Shown piece by piece: positions 1 to 8,108 of a DNA stretch of 64,000 nucleotides (within the stretch, counting starts at the first letter, position 1; every line of letters starts with the position of its first letter). The position numbers and the translations under genes were made by a program. This DNA is from DASXKD01 sp963734725. Its GTDB lineage: Bacteria > Actinomycetota > Actinomycetes > Streptosporangiales > Streptosporangiaceae. The stretch covers positions 1 through 64,000 of the forward strand of contig CAVTIX010000019.1 of NCBI GenBank assembly GCA_963734725.1, given 5' to 3'. The notes below the pieces were generated by a model that did no database searches, was not told the DNA's origin, and saw only the letters and a list, made by a program, of their open reading frames with translations.

Positions 1-65
1 TTCACCGTCGCGACGGTGTGCCCGCCCGGGTCCTCGATTTCCATCGTGTCCCGCACCCGGGCCAC
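1..65 (-). pseudogene. LURP-one-related protein fragment (partial, off the left edge)
   Basis: Reading leftwards from a GTG at 65, about 20 residues are open to the window edge and contain RDTMEIEDPGGHTVATV. This resembles the central strand region (RDTxxIEDxxGxxxAxxxK) of LURP-one-related/scramblase-like proteins. A TAG lies just upstream in the same frame. The N-terminal half of the family is not found to the right, so this looks like a fragment or a truncated gene. The call rests on a short motif only. Confidence 0.3.
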
Positions 66-295
66 GCGCTAGGACGCCCGGTCGGGCCTTGCGCGAGCGC
101 ACAGGTTCGAGCAGCCGAAGAGTCCGGTTTCATACTAATAGCGGGATGCGCACCGCTGGCTGGCTGGCGTTTGGTGGATGGTGAAGGCGAGACGTCCTGC
201 ATGGCCGGCCGCGCTTGGCGGCCTGCCGGTATCGCGACGTGTGGTCTCCCGTGGCGAGCGGCCATCAGGCCGCTGGCGGAAGGGAGGAGGTCCCG
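66..295. other. Leader region of the LAL regulator
   Basis: No convincing gene is seen here. The open frames are shadows without a ribosome site. A strong GGGAGGAGG Shine-Dalgarno sequence at 282-290 serves the ATG at 296. Confidence 0.5.
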
Positions 296-3001
296 ATGGC
301 TGCCGATATTGCCGGGCAGGTGGCGACCCCCGCCAGACGGTCGGCAGTTTCCGCTAACGTCCCCATCCTGGCAGCCAAGATCACCGCGCCAGGTGTGCCG
401 GACTGGGCGGTGCCGCGGCCGCGGATCACCAAGCTGATCGCCGAAGGCACGCGGCAGTGCCCGCTGACCATCGTCACCGGCCCTCCCGGCGCGGGCAAAA
501 CGATGGCCCTATCGCAGTGGGCAGCGGCCGAACCCGGGCCGGTTGCCTGGATCTCCCTGGATAGCTTCGACAACCAGCCAGGTGCCTTCTGGTCCTACGC
601 CGTCGCGGCACTTGTCCGGTCCGGAGTTGCCATTCCTAAGGTGTTGTCGGCTGCTTCGCGCGGGCGGGCGGCAGACCATATGTTTCTGCTGCGGCTGGCA
701 TCGGCCCTAGCTGCCCAGAACCCGCCAGTGACACTGGTCATCGACGACCTCCACGTTCTGACCAAGCCGACAGTGCTGACCGAGCTTGATTTCGTGTTGC
801 GGAACGCGCGGCCCGGCCTGCGCATGGTGGTCTGCTCCCGGGTGGATCCGCCGCTGCCGCTGCACCGCTACCGGCTGGCCGGGGAGCTGGCCGAGATCCG
901 GGCCAGCGATCTGGCTTTCACCACCGCCGAGGCCAGACTGCTGCTGGCCCGGCATGGCGGCACACTGCCGGCTGACTCGCTGGAGCGCCTCACGCGGCGA
1001 ACCGAAGGGTGGGCGGCCGGTCTCCGCCTTGCCGCGATGTCGATGGACACCCATCCCGACCCCGACCAGTTCGCCAAGGACCTGATCACCGAGGACAGCG
1101 CACTGACTGGCTACCTAGTGGAAGAGGTTCTCAAGGCCGCGCCGCCTGAGGCCCGGGAAGTGCTGCTGAGCACGTCCATCTTGGAGCAGGTCAACGCCGA
1201 GGCGGCCAGCGAACTGACCGGCAACGAGCAAGCCGGTGCGATTCTGTCGTCGGTGGCGCGCGCGAACGCGTTCGTCCAGTTGACCGGGTGCGGGTGGTAT
1301 CGCTACCACACGTCGTTTGCGGAGGTGCTGCGGCTCAAGCTGAGGCGCGAGTATCCAGACCGGGTGGTCGCCGTGCACCGGCGGGCTGCCTGGTGGTATG
1401 AGCGGAACCATATGCTCACCGCCGCGGTGCGGCATGCCGCGGCGGCGGGCGACTGGCAGCTCGCCGCCGGAATGGTCATCGATGGGCTGGCGATCAGCGA
1501 GATCATCGAGCCGCGGGACGGCCAGTGTCTGGCCGGGGAGTTCGCGGGTCTGCCGCGCGGCGAAGCCTGGACTGGGCCGGAGCCTTACCTGATCGCCGCC
1601 GCGGTCGCGTTGTCCGCTGGCCGAGGTGAATCCTCCGCCGCCGCGCTGGCTGCCGCCGAAGGCATACTCGGGCGTCTTCCCGCCGGTCAGCAGGCCGCGG
1701 CCCAGCTCGCCGCCGTGGCGATCCGCCTCGCCGCTTCCCGCAGCACCGGAGACCTCGCCCAGGCGGCGGCAGCCGTTTCCCAGGTAGAGGCGCTGATCAG
1801 CCAGATGCCGGAGGACAAACTCGCCCAGCACCCAGAACTCAGGGCGCGGACGCTGGCTGACCGCGGGGCCGTCGAGCTGTGGCGGGGCCATCTCGGCGAG
1901 GCGGCCCGCTTCCTCGATGCGGGCGTGGCCGTCGCAACCGGTCCGGGCGCAGAGCACGAGTGGGCCGCTTGCCTCGGGCAACTGGCCCTGGTGGAGGCCT
2001 TGCGCGGCCGGCTGCGCCACGGTGCCAAGCTGGCCGACCAGGCCACGGCAGCCGTGGCCGCCGAAGAGCAGCGGCCACCTGCTCAGCATCCGCCCCCCGC
2101 GGCGCTCGCCGCGCTCGCCTGGGTACACCTGGAACAGGGTGACCTGCGGGCAGCGGGCAGGTGGCTCAAGCAACTCGACGCCGCCCTTGGTGCCAGCCCG
2201 GACAAACTCATGAGGGCGGTGGCCTGCCTGGTAGCGGCGTGTGGTGGGCTGGCTGAAGGACACGGCGAAGCGGCCGCGCAGATGATAACCAGGGCACGGT
2301 CTGGGTGGTCTGTCCCGGCCTGGCTCGACCAGTGGCTGAGCCTGGCCGAGTCGCGGGCCTGCGCGGCGGCCGGAGATATCCCGGCCGCGGTCGCCGCGGC
2401 CGAGCGCGCCGGCGGCGCTAGCTTGCCGGAGGCGGCGGCCGCGCTCGCGCACGCCTGGCTGTCCGCCGGGGACGGCAAGAACGCCAGGATGGCGCTCGCA
2501 TCCGCGCTGGCGGCCCGGAGCGAGGAACCTGAACGGGTGCGCCTGCAAGCATGGCTGGCTGACGCCCGGCTTAGCTACTACAGCGGCGACCAGGCGCGAG
2601 GCCGCCGGTCGCTCGCGCGCGCGCTGCGGCTGGCCGAACGAGAGCAACTGAGGCTGCAGTTCGTGTTGGAGCGCGGCTGGATTTTGCCGGTAATGCGGCA
2701 TGATCCTGAACTGGCCCACATCTACCGGCATCTATTCGCATCTGCACTGCGCCACCACCAGTCCCAGGCCCCGTCGGGCTTGTCTCCGAAGGCAACGGTT
2801 CTGGTGGTCGAGCCGCTCACCGAACGCGAGCGCGAGGTGTTGCGGCACTTCTCACACATGCTGAACACCGCTGAGGTTGCCAGCGAAATGTACATCTCCA
2901 TCAACACGGTCAAGGCACACCTCAAAAGGATCTACCGCAAGCTGGCGGCCACTCACCGCGGCGAAGCGGTCCGCCGGGCCCGACAGCTTGAGCTGATCTG
3001 A
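296..3001 (+). CDS. LuxR-family LAL (MalT-like) ATP-binding transcriptional regulator
   Basis: This 901-aa protein has the size and layout of large ATP-binding LuxR-type activators. The STAND-type NTPase has a Walker A GPPGAGKTM near residue 62 and a Walker B LVIDDLHVL near 146, followed by a winged-helix region containing RRTEGWAAGLRLAAMS. A long Ala-rich TPR-like helical array fills residues 350-830. A C-terminal LuxR HTH (LTEREREVLRHFS ... SINTVKAHLKRIYRKL) occupies about 840-900. The ATG at 296 is preferred over the GTG at 215 because GGGAGGAGG sits 5 nt upstream. Such proteins activate transcription after sensing an inducer through the TPR array. The target and inducer cannot be told here, and the next gene is on the opposite strand. 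Confidence 0.93.
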   Translation: MAADIAGQVATPARRSAVSANVPILAAKITAPGVPDWAVPRPRITKLIAEGTRQCPLTIVTGPPGAGKTMALSQWAAAEPGPVAWISLDSFDNQPGAFWSYAVAALVRSGVAIPKVLSAASRGRAADHMFLLRLASALAAQNPPVTLVIDDLHVLTKPTVLTELDFVLRNARPGLRMVVCSRVDPPLPLHRYRLAGELAEIRASDLAFTTAEARLLLARHGGTLPADSLERLTRRTEGWAAGLRLAAMSMDTHPDPDQFAKDLITEDSALTGYLVEEVLKAAPPEAREVLLSTSILEQVNAEAASELTGNEQAGAILSSVARANAFVQLTGCGWYRYHTSFAEVLRLKLRREYPDRVVAVHRRAAWWYERNHMLTAAVRHAAAAGDWQLAAGMVIDGLAISEIIEPRDGQCLAGEFAGLPRGEAWTGPEPYLIAAAVALSAGRGESSAAALAAAEGILGRLPAGQQAAAQLAAVAIRLAASRSTGDLAQAAAAVSQVEALISQMPEDKLAQHPELRARTLADRGAVELWRGHLGEAARFLDAGVAVATGPGAEHEWAACLGQLALVEALRGRLRHGAKLADQATAAVAAEEQRPPAQHPPPAALAALAWVHLEQGDLRAAGRWLKQLDAALGASPDKLMRAVACLVAACGGLAEGHGEAAAQMITRARSGWSVPAWLDQWLSLAESRACAAAGDIPAAVAAAERAGGASLPEAAAALAHAWLSAGDGKNARMALASALAARSEEPERVRLQAWLADARLSYYSGDQARGRRSLARALRLAEREQLRLQFVLERGWILPVMRHDPELAHIYRHLFASALRHHQSQAPSGLSPKATVLVVEPLTEREREVLRHFSHMLNTAEVASEMYISINTVKAHLKRIYRKLAATHRGEAVRRARQLELI

Positions 3002-3205
3002 TGCCACACCCACCCCACCTGGTGCCCGCCGTCTCAATCCCCCTGAATACGCCGAGGGAGCCCAGCCCATCCAGCCATGCCCGCATCCCGGTCTCCGTCG
3101 CCGCCAATCGGTGTCAGCACGGCTCTCAGGCGGCATGGTTGGCCCAGGGGTTCGGCCTACCTTCGGTCGGCCGGCGCCCACACTGGCACAAGTGCACCAG
3201 CCAGG

Positions 3206-3619
3206 TCAGGCCGCCAGGACCTTAGCCTTCTCGCGCTCAAAATCATCAGCGGAGATAACTCCCCGATCGCGGAGATCGGCCAGCTTGGCCAGCTGGTCCG
3301 CAGTGCTGGCCGGTGAGTCCGCTGCGGCGTCCTGGACGTAGCTGCGGAACTGCGCGTCCTGCTGTTGAGCCTGCTGCGCGGCCCGCTCTTGCATCGAGCC
3401 ACCGCGGGCGATCAGGTACACCAGCACGCCGATGAGCGGGATGAACAGCACGAACAGGAACCACAGCGCCTTGCCCCAGCCGGACAGGTCATGGCTGCGG
3501 AAGATGTCGATGAACACCGTGATCAGGACCCAGAACCAGATCACCCACAGGAAGATCAGGAAGATCGTCCAAAACGCGCCCAGCAGCGGATAGGAGTAGG
3601 AACTTGAGGCGAGCGGCAT
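3206..3619 (-). CDS. Two-TM membrane protein with PLDc_N-like and SHOCT domains
   Basis: 137 aa. Two hydrophobic segments (about residues 13-38 and 50-71) flank a DLSGWGKALW motif typical of the PLDc_N (phospholipase D nuclease N-terminal) transmembrane hairpin. A Gln-rich linker leads to a C-terminal SHOCT motif (QLAKLADLRDRGVISADDFEREKAKVLA, about 109-136). SHOCT domains are short oligomerisation modules often placed after membrane segments. The start at 3619 is backed by AAAGGAGAAACC immediately upstream. Physiological role unknown. It appears monocistronic, facing away from the FGE gene. Confidence 0.88.
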   Translation of the reverse strand: MPLASSSYSYPLLGAFWTIFLIFLWVIWFWVLITVFIDIFRSHDLSGWGKALWFLFVLFIPLIGVLVYLIARGGSMQERAAQQAQQQDAQFRSYVQDAAADSPASTADQLAKLADLRDRGVISADDFEREKAKVLAA

Positions 3620-3987
3620 GGTTTCTCCTTTTGCACCAATGAGATTGCCGGTAGCGGCCGGCCAACGGTCCTGCGCCCAGCGCAGGTTCAGTATCTGCGT
3701 AAGGGCGGATCAGCGGCGTCACCCCGCACGGGTAAATCAAGTGACCCCCAGCGCCGGCCGCCAACAACCCCCGCTCTGATCGCCGAGGGGAATGGCGCAG
3801 CCGGGCTGGCGTGATTCGCCGCAGTTACGTTTCGTGAACAGTTTGACCTGAGGACTGGGCAGACCGTGATGACTAGCGGCCGGCTGATCGGATGAGCCGG
3901 ATACATGCTCAGGCTCACCCCGGCACGGATGAGCAATAGCTGCGCCCCGCATTCCTACTTCGGGGCCCGGGTCCCTAAAGTGGGTTC
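3620..3987. other. Gene-free spacer between divergent SHOCT and FGE genes
   Basis: 368 bp with no supported gene. It must hold promoters for the leftward SHOCT gene and the rightward FGE gene. Slightly AT-richer patches (around 3830-3870) are the likeliest promoter area, but no clear -35/-10 pair was fixed. Confidence 0.4.
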
Positions 3988-4905
3988 GTGTCGCGCAAGG
4001 GCATGACCCTGGTTCCCGGCGGAGCCTTCCGGATGGGCAGCACCGCCTTCTACCCGGAGGAAGGGCCGGTCATCACCGCTGAGGTGGACAGCCTGTGGGT
4101 CGATGATCATCTGGTCACGAACGCCGCGTTCCGCCGGTTCGCCGCCGATACCGGGCATGTGACCATCGCCGAGACCGCCCCCGATCCGCGCGATTTCCCC
4201 GGCGCCGACCCGTCGCTACTGGTGCCCGGCTCGCAGGTCTTCACTCCAACGGCCGGGCCGGTGCCGCTGGACGACTGGACGAGGTGGTGGCGCTGGGTAC
4301 CCGGCGCCAGCTGGCGACACCCCGAGGGCCCCGGCTCCACCCTGCACGGCAAGGACCTGCACCCAGTGGTCCACGTGGGGCTGGAGGACGCCCTCGCCTA
4401 CGCCGAATGGGCAGGCAAGCGCCTGCCCACCGAAGCCGAATGGGAACACGCGGCCCGCGGCGGCCTAAACGGCGCCACCTACGCGTGGGGCGAGGAGTTC
4501 ATGCCCGGCGGGCGGATCATGGCCAACACCTGGCACGGCCGGTTCCCCTACCAGAACCTGGCCCCGCACGGCTTCACCCGGACCTCACCGGTCAAGAAGT
4601 TCCGGCCCAACGGCTACGGCCTGTGCGACATGACCGGCAACGTCTGGGAATGGACCACCACCCCCTGGGCTCACCGGCACCCAGCAGCGGTGCGCGGCCC
4701 CCGGCAGGACGATCAGCACGTCACCGAAGCGGCCTGTTGCGCACCCCGCACCACCCTCGGCGAGCACGACCGGTTCGTCATCAAAGGCGGCTCACACCTG
4801 TGCGCACCCTCCTACTGTCACCGCTACCGCCCCGCCGCCCGCCAGCCACACGGCCCCCGCGACACCACCAGCCACGTCGGATTCCGTTGCGTCCAACCAG
4901 GCTGA
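3988..4905 (+). CDS. Formylglycine-generating enzyme (FGE/SUMF1 family)
   Basis: This 305-aa FGE-sulfatase-domain protein oxidises the cysteine of a CxPxR motif in type I sulfatases to C-alpha-formylglycine. Family landmarks are all present: an N-terminal VPGGAFRMGS, a central KRLPTEAEWEHAARGG, DMTGNVWEWT, and the C-terminal GGSHLCAPSYCHRYRPAAR. The two cysteines of that motif fall at residues 272 and 277 counting from the GTG at 3988, the numbering known for the copper-binding catalytic pair of Streptomyces coelicolor FGE. This is therefore a competent FGE, not just a related SUMF-fold protein. An ATG at 4003 is an alternative start. No sulfatase is encoded in the window, so the substrate is elsewhere. 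Its 3' end abuts a damaged antisense SRPBCC gene. Confidence 0.95.
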   Translation: MSRKGMTLVPGGAFRMGSTAFYPEEGPVITAEVDSLWVDDHLVTNAAFRRFAADTGHVTIAETAPDPRDFPGADPSLLVPGSQVFTPTAGPVPLDDWTRWWRWVPGASWRHPEGPGSTLHGKDLHPVVHVGLEDALAYAEWAGKRLPTEAEWEHAARGGLNGATYAWGEEFMPGGRIMANTWHGRFPYQNLAPHGFTRTSPVKKFRPNGYGLCDMTGNVWEWTTTPWAHRHPAAVRGPRQDDQHVTEAACCAPRTTLGEHDRFVIKGGSHLCAPSYCHRYRPAARQPHGPRDTTSHVGFRCVQPG

Positions 4906-5261
4906 AACCGGAGCGCCGGCGAAAGATTCGGTGGTTTCTAGGTGCGTGCCGGCCGGGTCGCTGTGAACACCCATTCGTGCACGCCGGTGATGTCATCGCC
5001 GGTGCCGCCCCACAAGACCCGGGACTGGTCTTGCACCGCGTACACGGTGGAGGTCACCGTGAAGCCGAAGCTGGTCCAGGTGAACGATCCGCCCGGCGCG
5101 AAGGCTTCGTTCAGCTGGGCCGCGGTGATATCGGACTGCCAGTCTGGCCAGGCGTTGACGTCCTGGTGCAGGGCCCAGACCCGGCTCACCGGAGCGCTGA
5201 TGTCAATTTCCTGATGCGCCAGGACCGGCGCGTTGCGGTCGATGCTGGCAGGGGTATCCAC
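4905..5261 (-). pseudogene. SRPBCC (polyketide cyclase/START-like) gene, frameshifted and truncated
   Basis: The open part, 5261 to 4938, encodes 107 aa with the SRPBCC fold signature (HQEIDISAPVSRVWALHQDVNAWPDWQSDI, GxFTWTSFGFTVTSTV, GVHEWVFTAT) and then stops abruptly. Moving to another frame within the CCC at about 4945-4949 continues the family almost perfectly as GTHLETTESFAGAPV (the conserved xTEESF motif). One missing C therefore explains the early stop. After that motif the expected C-terminal helix is absent because the reading enters the 3' end of the convergent FGE gene. The gene is thus broken twice: a -1 frameshift and loss of its last about 25 residues. The frameshift alone could be a sequencing error. 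Confidence 0.75.
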
Positions 5262-5306
5262 CGTTGAGACCTTCCTGATCGCCCGGCAGCTGACTCAGCT
5301 CCAACG

Positions 5307-5465
5307 CTAGCTGCGCCGCCATCGGTACTTGTCCCGCGGCACCTTGGCCAGGTCGCTCATAGGTGGCTTACCAAACCCGCCCGGCTGTAGCGGTCCCATG
5401 CGCTTGTGCTGCCACCGAACAGCCATACCGGCCCCGCACAGGCCCTCGACCTCGGCGTCCGTCAT
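5307..5465 (-). CDS. Possible small protein of unknown function (52 aa)
   Basis: From an ATG at 5465 to a TAG at 5307 the minus strand encodes a basic 52-residue peptide starting MTDAEVEGLCGAGMAVRW and ending VPRDKYRWRRS. Its composition is protein-like (conserved-looking GPLQPGGFGKPPMSDLA), unlike the Arg/Pro/Ala shadow frames around it. The frame stays open upstream for about 20 more codons, to a TAG near 5535, so this could be the 3' end of a decayed longer gene. No ribosome site is obvious and I do not recognise the family. Confidence 0.3.
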   Translation of the reverse strand: MTDAEVEGLCGAGMAVRWQHKRMGPLQPGGFGKPPMSDLAKVPRDKYRWRRS

Positions 5466-5677
5466 CCGCTGGGCGAAACCCCGGCCGTCCAGGAGCGCAG
5501 GTTCACGCTTCCATTGACGCTTCTATTCCGCGTCCGGTACGGGCCAGCCGGCAGCCATGCGTCAAGGCGCAGCGTGACCGCCTGTATCAGAAGCCCCGGT
5601 CCCTGCACGTAGTTGGTGACCCAACTCAGAGAACTGGGGCCGCCATACACCGGGGCCGGGCTCCATGGGAGATAGCG
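5466..5677. other. Upstream region of the lipoprotein gene
   Basis: About 210 bp without a supported gene. It carries the presumed promoter of the lipoprotein gene and ends in a GGGAGATAG ribosome site at 5667-5675. Confidence 0.35.
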
Positions 5678-6454
5678 ATGCGAAGCCGAGTCCTTGCTCA
5701 AGCCCTCACGTCGGCTGCCGTAGCGGCGGCGATCAGCACGCTCGCCGCATGCGGCGGCGCGATAGCCGATTCCGCTAGCTCCGGCCACAAGCCAGCAGCA
5801 GCGGCCCAGTCCGGTCCGCATCTGAGGTCAGCGGCGCACCGCGCCCACCGAGCCCATCACCACGCCGCCGCGCCCGTTGCGCCCCCCGCGCCGAACCCAG
5901 GCGCTCCGGCATCACCAGCCCCGGCGCAGCCGGGCATGCACACCGCGGCCAAACACACCCCAGTGAAGACAGGCCTGAAGCAAGGAGCGCAGCACAAACC
6001 ACAGTCGCAGCCGGCGCCCGCTGCCGGTGTGGTGCGCTTCGGTACCGTGACGATCGAGGACAGCAACTCCACCATCGACGTTTCCTCCGACAGCCAGGCG
6101 CTTACCGCCCTGTTCTCCGACCTCGAAGCCAAGTCGGACGACGGCGTTCCGTCCAACGGGACCCGCATGGTGATGCCGCTGACCGGCGGTGCGCCCGATG
6201 CGACGATCACGGTTTACGCCAGCGGCTACGTCTTCACCCACCGTGCGACCGCACGCCTGATCTTCACGCTTAACGGCAAGCCAGTCGTCAAGGAGTTCCC
6301 CTCGGGCACCGACGGCGACTTCGTCCAGCCCATTGAACTGCCCGCGATCGGCGGGTCAACATATCAGCTTTCCGTCGCTATCGACGAGCAGACTAGCTCT
6401 GGCAGGGGCGCCGCCTACATAAACGTGAGCGCCATCGACGCGGAGATCACCTGA
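5678..6454 (+). CDS. Secreted lipoprotein of unknown function
   Basis: 258 aa from the ATG at 5678, chosen because GGGAGATAG lies just upstream and the resulting N-terminus is a textbook lipoprotein signal: MRSR, an Ala-rich hydrophobic core, and lipobox LAAC with Cys25. Residues 30-125 are a His/Pro/Ala-rich, low-complexity wall or envelope spacer. The C-terminal 130 residues (VVRFGTVTIEDSNSTIDVSSD ... AYINVSAIDAEIT) look like a compact beta-rich domain with no family I can name. Expected at the outer face of the membrane. Transcription probably ends at the hairpin just downstream. Confidence 0.75.
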   Translation: MRSRVLAQALTSAAVAAAISTLAACGGAIADSASSGHKPAAAAQSGPHLRSAAHRAHRAHHHAAAPVAPPAPNPGAPASPAPAQPGMHTAAKHTPVKTGLKQGAQHKPQSQPAPAAGVVRFGTVTIEDSNSTIDVSSDSQALTALFSDLEAKSDDGVPSNGTRMVMPLTGGAPDATITVYASGYVFTHRATARLIFTLNGKPVVKEFPSGTDGDFVQPIELPAIGGSTYQLSVAIDEQTSSGRGAAYINVSAIDAEIT

Positions 6455-6526
6455 ATCTAGGGTCTGGGCTACCGTCCACGCGGCGCACGAAACAGGTCTC
6501 CACGCGGCGCGCAACAAGTCCAAGTC

Positions 6527-6557
6527 AAAGGCCGTTCGCCACGCGGGCGGCCTTCTT
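6527..6557 (+). terminator. Rho-independent-like terminator after the lipoprotein gene
   Basis: AAGGCCG at 6528-6534 pairs with CGGCCTT at 6548-6554, with a short T-containing tail (TTCTT). It lies 70 bp after the lipoprotein stop codon. Confidence 0.55.
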
Positions 6558-6589
6558 GGATCCTTGCGCGGCAACGGGTCCGCGACTAC

Positions 6590-6702
6590 CGGCCGAAACC
6601 GCCAGGCCCGGCCGGGACAGCCAAGCCCCTCCGGGACAGCCAAGCCAGGCCGGGACCGCCGAGCCCGGCCGGGACCGCCAAGCCTTGGCCGGGAAGAGCG
6701 GA
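6590..6702. repeat. Imperfect tandem repeat, about 18-bp unit
   Basis: Five to six degenerate units of the type GGCCGGGACCGCCAAGCC follow each other between the lipoprotein terminator and the end of the leftward 84-aa gene. Non-coding minisatellite-like array; the variation between units argues for age. Confidence 0.5.
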
Positions 6703-6703
6703 C

Positions 6704-6958
6704 TCAGAGGAATTGGCCCGCCGAGCTCTGCGGCTCGCTATCCCACACCACAGCCACGACTTCGCCTGGGTCGATCACAGCCCACCCGGTCTCGCGCTCA
6801 AGGCGGACCAGGCCGTCCGGGCGCACCTCCACGCCGGTCAGCTTCGCGTTCTCGGTTGCGTGGATCCCCATGGGGCCGGTCCTGCTGATCGTCATGGAAA
6901 TCGACCCGGACTTACCGATGAGGGGCTTGAGCAGGTCACGGATCGTCTCGCCGGTCAT
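6704..6958 (-). CDS. Small conserved-looking protein, function unknown
   Basis: 84 aa (MTGETIRDLLKPLIGKSGSI ...), soluble, with no signal peptide or TM segment. The start at 6958 is supported by GGAGG about 9 nt upstream. The balanced composition and a beta-rich pattern (SISMTISRTGPMG, LTGVEVRPDGLVRLE, GWAVIDPGEVVAVVW) suggest a small SH3/Sm-like beta barrel, but that is only an impression. It is about 120 bp downstream of, and codirectional with, the HTH/Clp-N/zinc-finger gene, so the two may be cotranscribed. Confidence 0.65.
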   Translation of the reverse strand: MTGETIRDLLKPLIGKSGSISMTISRTGPMGIHATENAKLTGVEVRPDGLVRLERETGWAVIDPGEVVAVVWDSEPQSSAGQFL

Positions 6959-7078
6959 CAGCCGTCACCTCCAGATATCGCTACCAGCAGGATGCCCCGC
7001 AGCGGGGACTCTGCGCACCAACCGGAGTCCCTTGTGTACTGATCATCCCCAACGAGGGCGCGACATGAGCGCGCCCGG

Positions 7079-7927
7079 TCACGGCACGGTGCGCGAGCCC
7101 TCAGCGATGATCTCGGCGGCGAGCGTGACGCACTCGGCGCAGATCCACACGCCCGGGCCGGCGACAAGGCGGACGCCGCTGGCCGCATCCTTGCCGCAGA
7201 ACGAACAGTGCTGAGGGACCCGCTTCCCCCGGCGCCGGCGCTGCCTGCCGGGGCTGATGTAGCACTCAAGCTCCTTCTTGATGGCCGGGATGCTGACGTC
7301 CAGGTGGCCGAGTACCCGCCGGGCCCGCGATCCGGGATCCAGCGCCAGCGCGCCCAGCAGGTGCTCGGTGCCGACGTAGGGGAGGCCGGCCCGCCGGGCG
7401 AGACTGGCGGCGCCCTCGACCGCCGCCCGCGTCTCCGCCGACTCCGGCGGCGGCTGCTCACCCGGCTCGCCACCACCCGGGAACATCGTCCGGGCCGCCT
7501 GCCGCACCTCGTCGGCGCGGACGCCGAGCTTCTCCAGGATCGCGGCGGCCACGCCCTCCTGGTACAGCCCGAGAAGCTGATGATGCGTGCCGATCTCCGC
7601 GGCGCCGTCGGCGCTCGCCTCACGCGCCGCGGCCTCCAGGCACGCCACCAGCCGGGGCTGCGGTTCCGGCCTGCCCTGGGAAAAGGAAGCAGGCCGCAGG
7701 GTGAAACGCTGCCGGGCGGCCTGTTTGGACACGCCTATCCGCTCGCCGATCTGCGTCCACGAGCACCGCGCCTGGCGCGCTTCGGTCACGAAGTGGCCGA
7801 TCAGTTCGTCCGAGCCCGATGCCAGTTCCTCGCTGACCCCCAGCGCGGCCTCGACCCGGTCGAGCGGGGAGGACCCCGCCCGCTGCTCGACGACCCGCAC
7901 CAGCTCGGGGAGGCGCACCACGTCCAT
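7079..7927 (-). CDS. HTH + Clp N-domain + ClpX-type zinc-finger protein (putative regulator)
   Basis: 282 aa with three parts. Residues 1-80 include an HTH-like segment (SWTQIGERIGVSKQAARQRF). Residues 90-235 contain Clp N-terminal repeats (GTHHQLLGLYQEGVAAAILEKLGV and VGTEHLLGALALDPGSRARRVL). Residues 241-266 form a C4 zinc finger, C-x2-C-x18-C-x2-C, identical in spacing to the ClpX zinc-binding domain. There is no AAA+ module, so it is not an unfoldase. The combination suggests a DNA-binding protein that meets Clp substrates or adaptors through the domains ClpC and ClpX use for that purpose. The ATG at 7927 coincides with the expected transcription start of a promoter covered by two palindromes, so a leaderless, autoregulated mRNA is likely. 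Function is inferred from domains only. Confidence 0.8.
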   Translation of the reverse strand: MDVVRLPELVRVVEQRAGSSPLDRVEAALGVSEELASGSDELIGHFVTEARQARCSWTQIGERIGVSKQAARQRFTLRPASFSQGRPEPQPRLVACLEAAAREASADGAAEIGTHHQLLGLYQEGVAAAILEKLGVRADEVRQAARTMFPGGGEPGEQPPPESAETRAAVEGAASLARRAGLPYVGTEHLLGALALDPGSRARRVLGHLDVSIPAIKKELECYISPGRQRRRRGKRVPQHCSFCGKDAASGVRLVAGPGVWICAECVTLAAEIIAEGSRTVP

Positions 7928-7930
7928 ATC

Positions 7931-7974
7931 GACAACTTAACGTTGTCGCTATGGATCGTCAACCTTAAGTTGTC
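7931..7974 (-). promoter_or_regulatory. Promoter with two operator-like palindromes, leaderless mRNA
   Basis: On the minus strand, TTGACG (7962-7957) and TAAGTT (7939-7934) are separated by 17 bp and place the start site at about the ATG of the 7927 gene. Two related 17-bp palindromes cover these boxes: GACAACTTAACGTTGTC at 7931-7947 (perfect GACAAC/GTTGTC arms) and GTCAACCTTAAGTTGTC at 7958-7974 (one mismatch). Their centres are 27 bp apart. This is a repressor-type arrangement, plausibly autoregulation by the HTH protein. Confidence 0.7.
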
Positions 7975-8108
7975 GAGCCCGCCAGCGCGAGAGCGCATGG
8001 CGGCACGAGCCCGCGCGCGGGAAAGCGCAAGCCGGCATGCGGCCGTCGCCGGCCTTGGACAGCACCGGCAGCTGCGGCCGGAGGTTCCAACATGCTGGCG
8101 ACCGTAGC

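Noticed and set aside
296..3001. LAL regulator as part of an antibiotic biosynthetic cluster
   Set aside because: LAL regulators often sit in such clusters, but no polyketide, peptide or terpene biosynthesis gene is in the neighbourhood.
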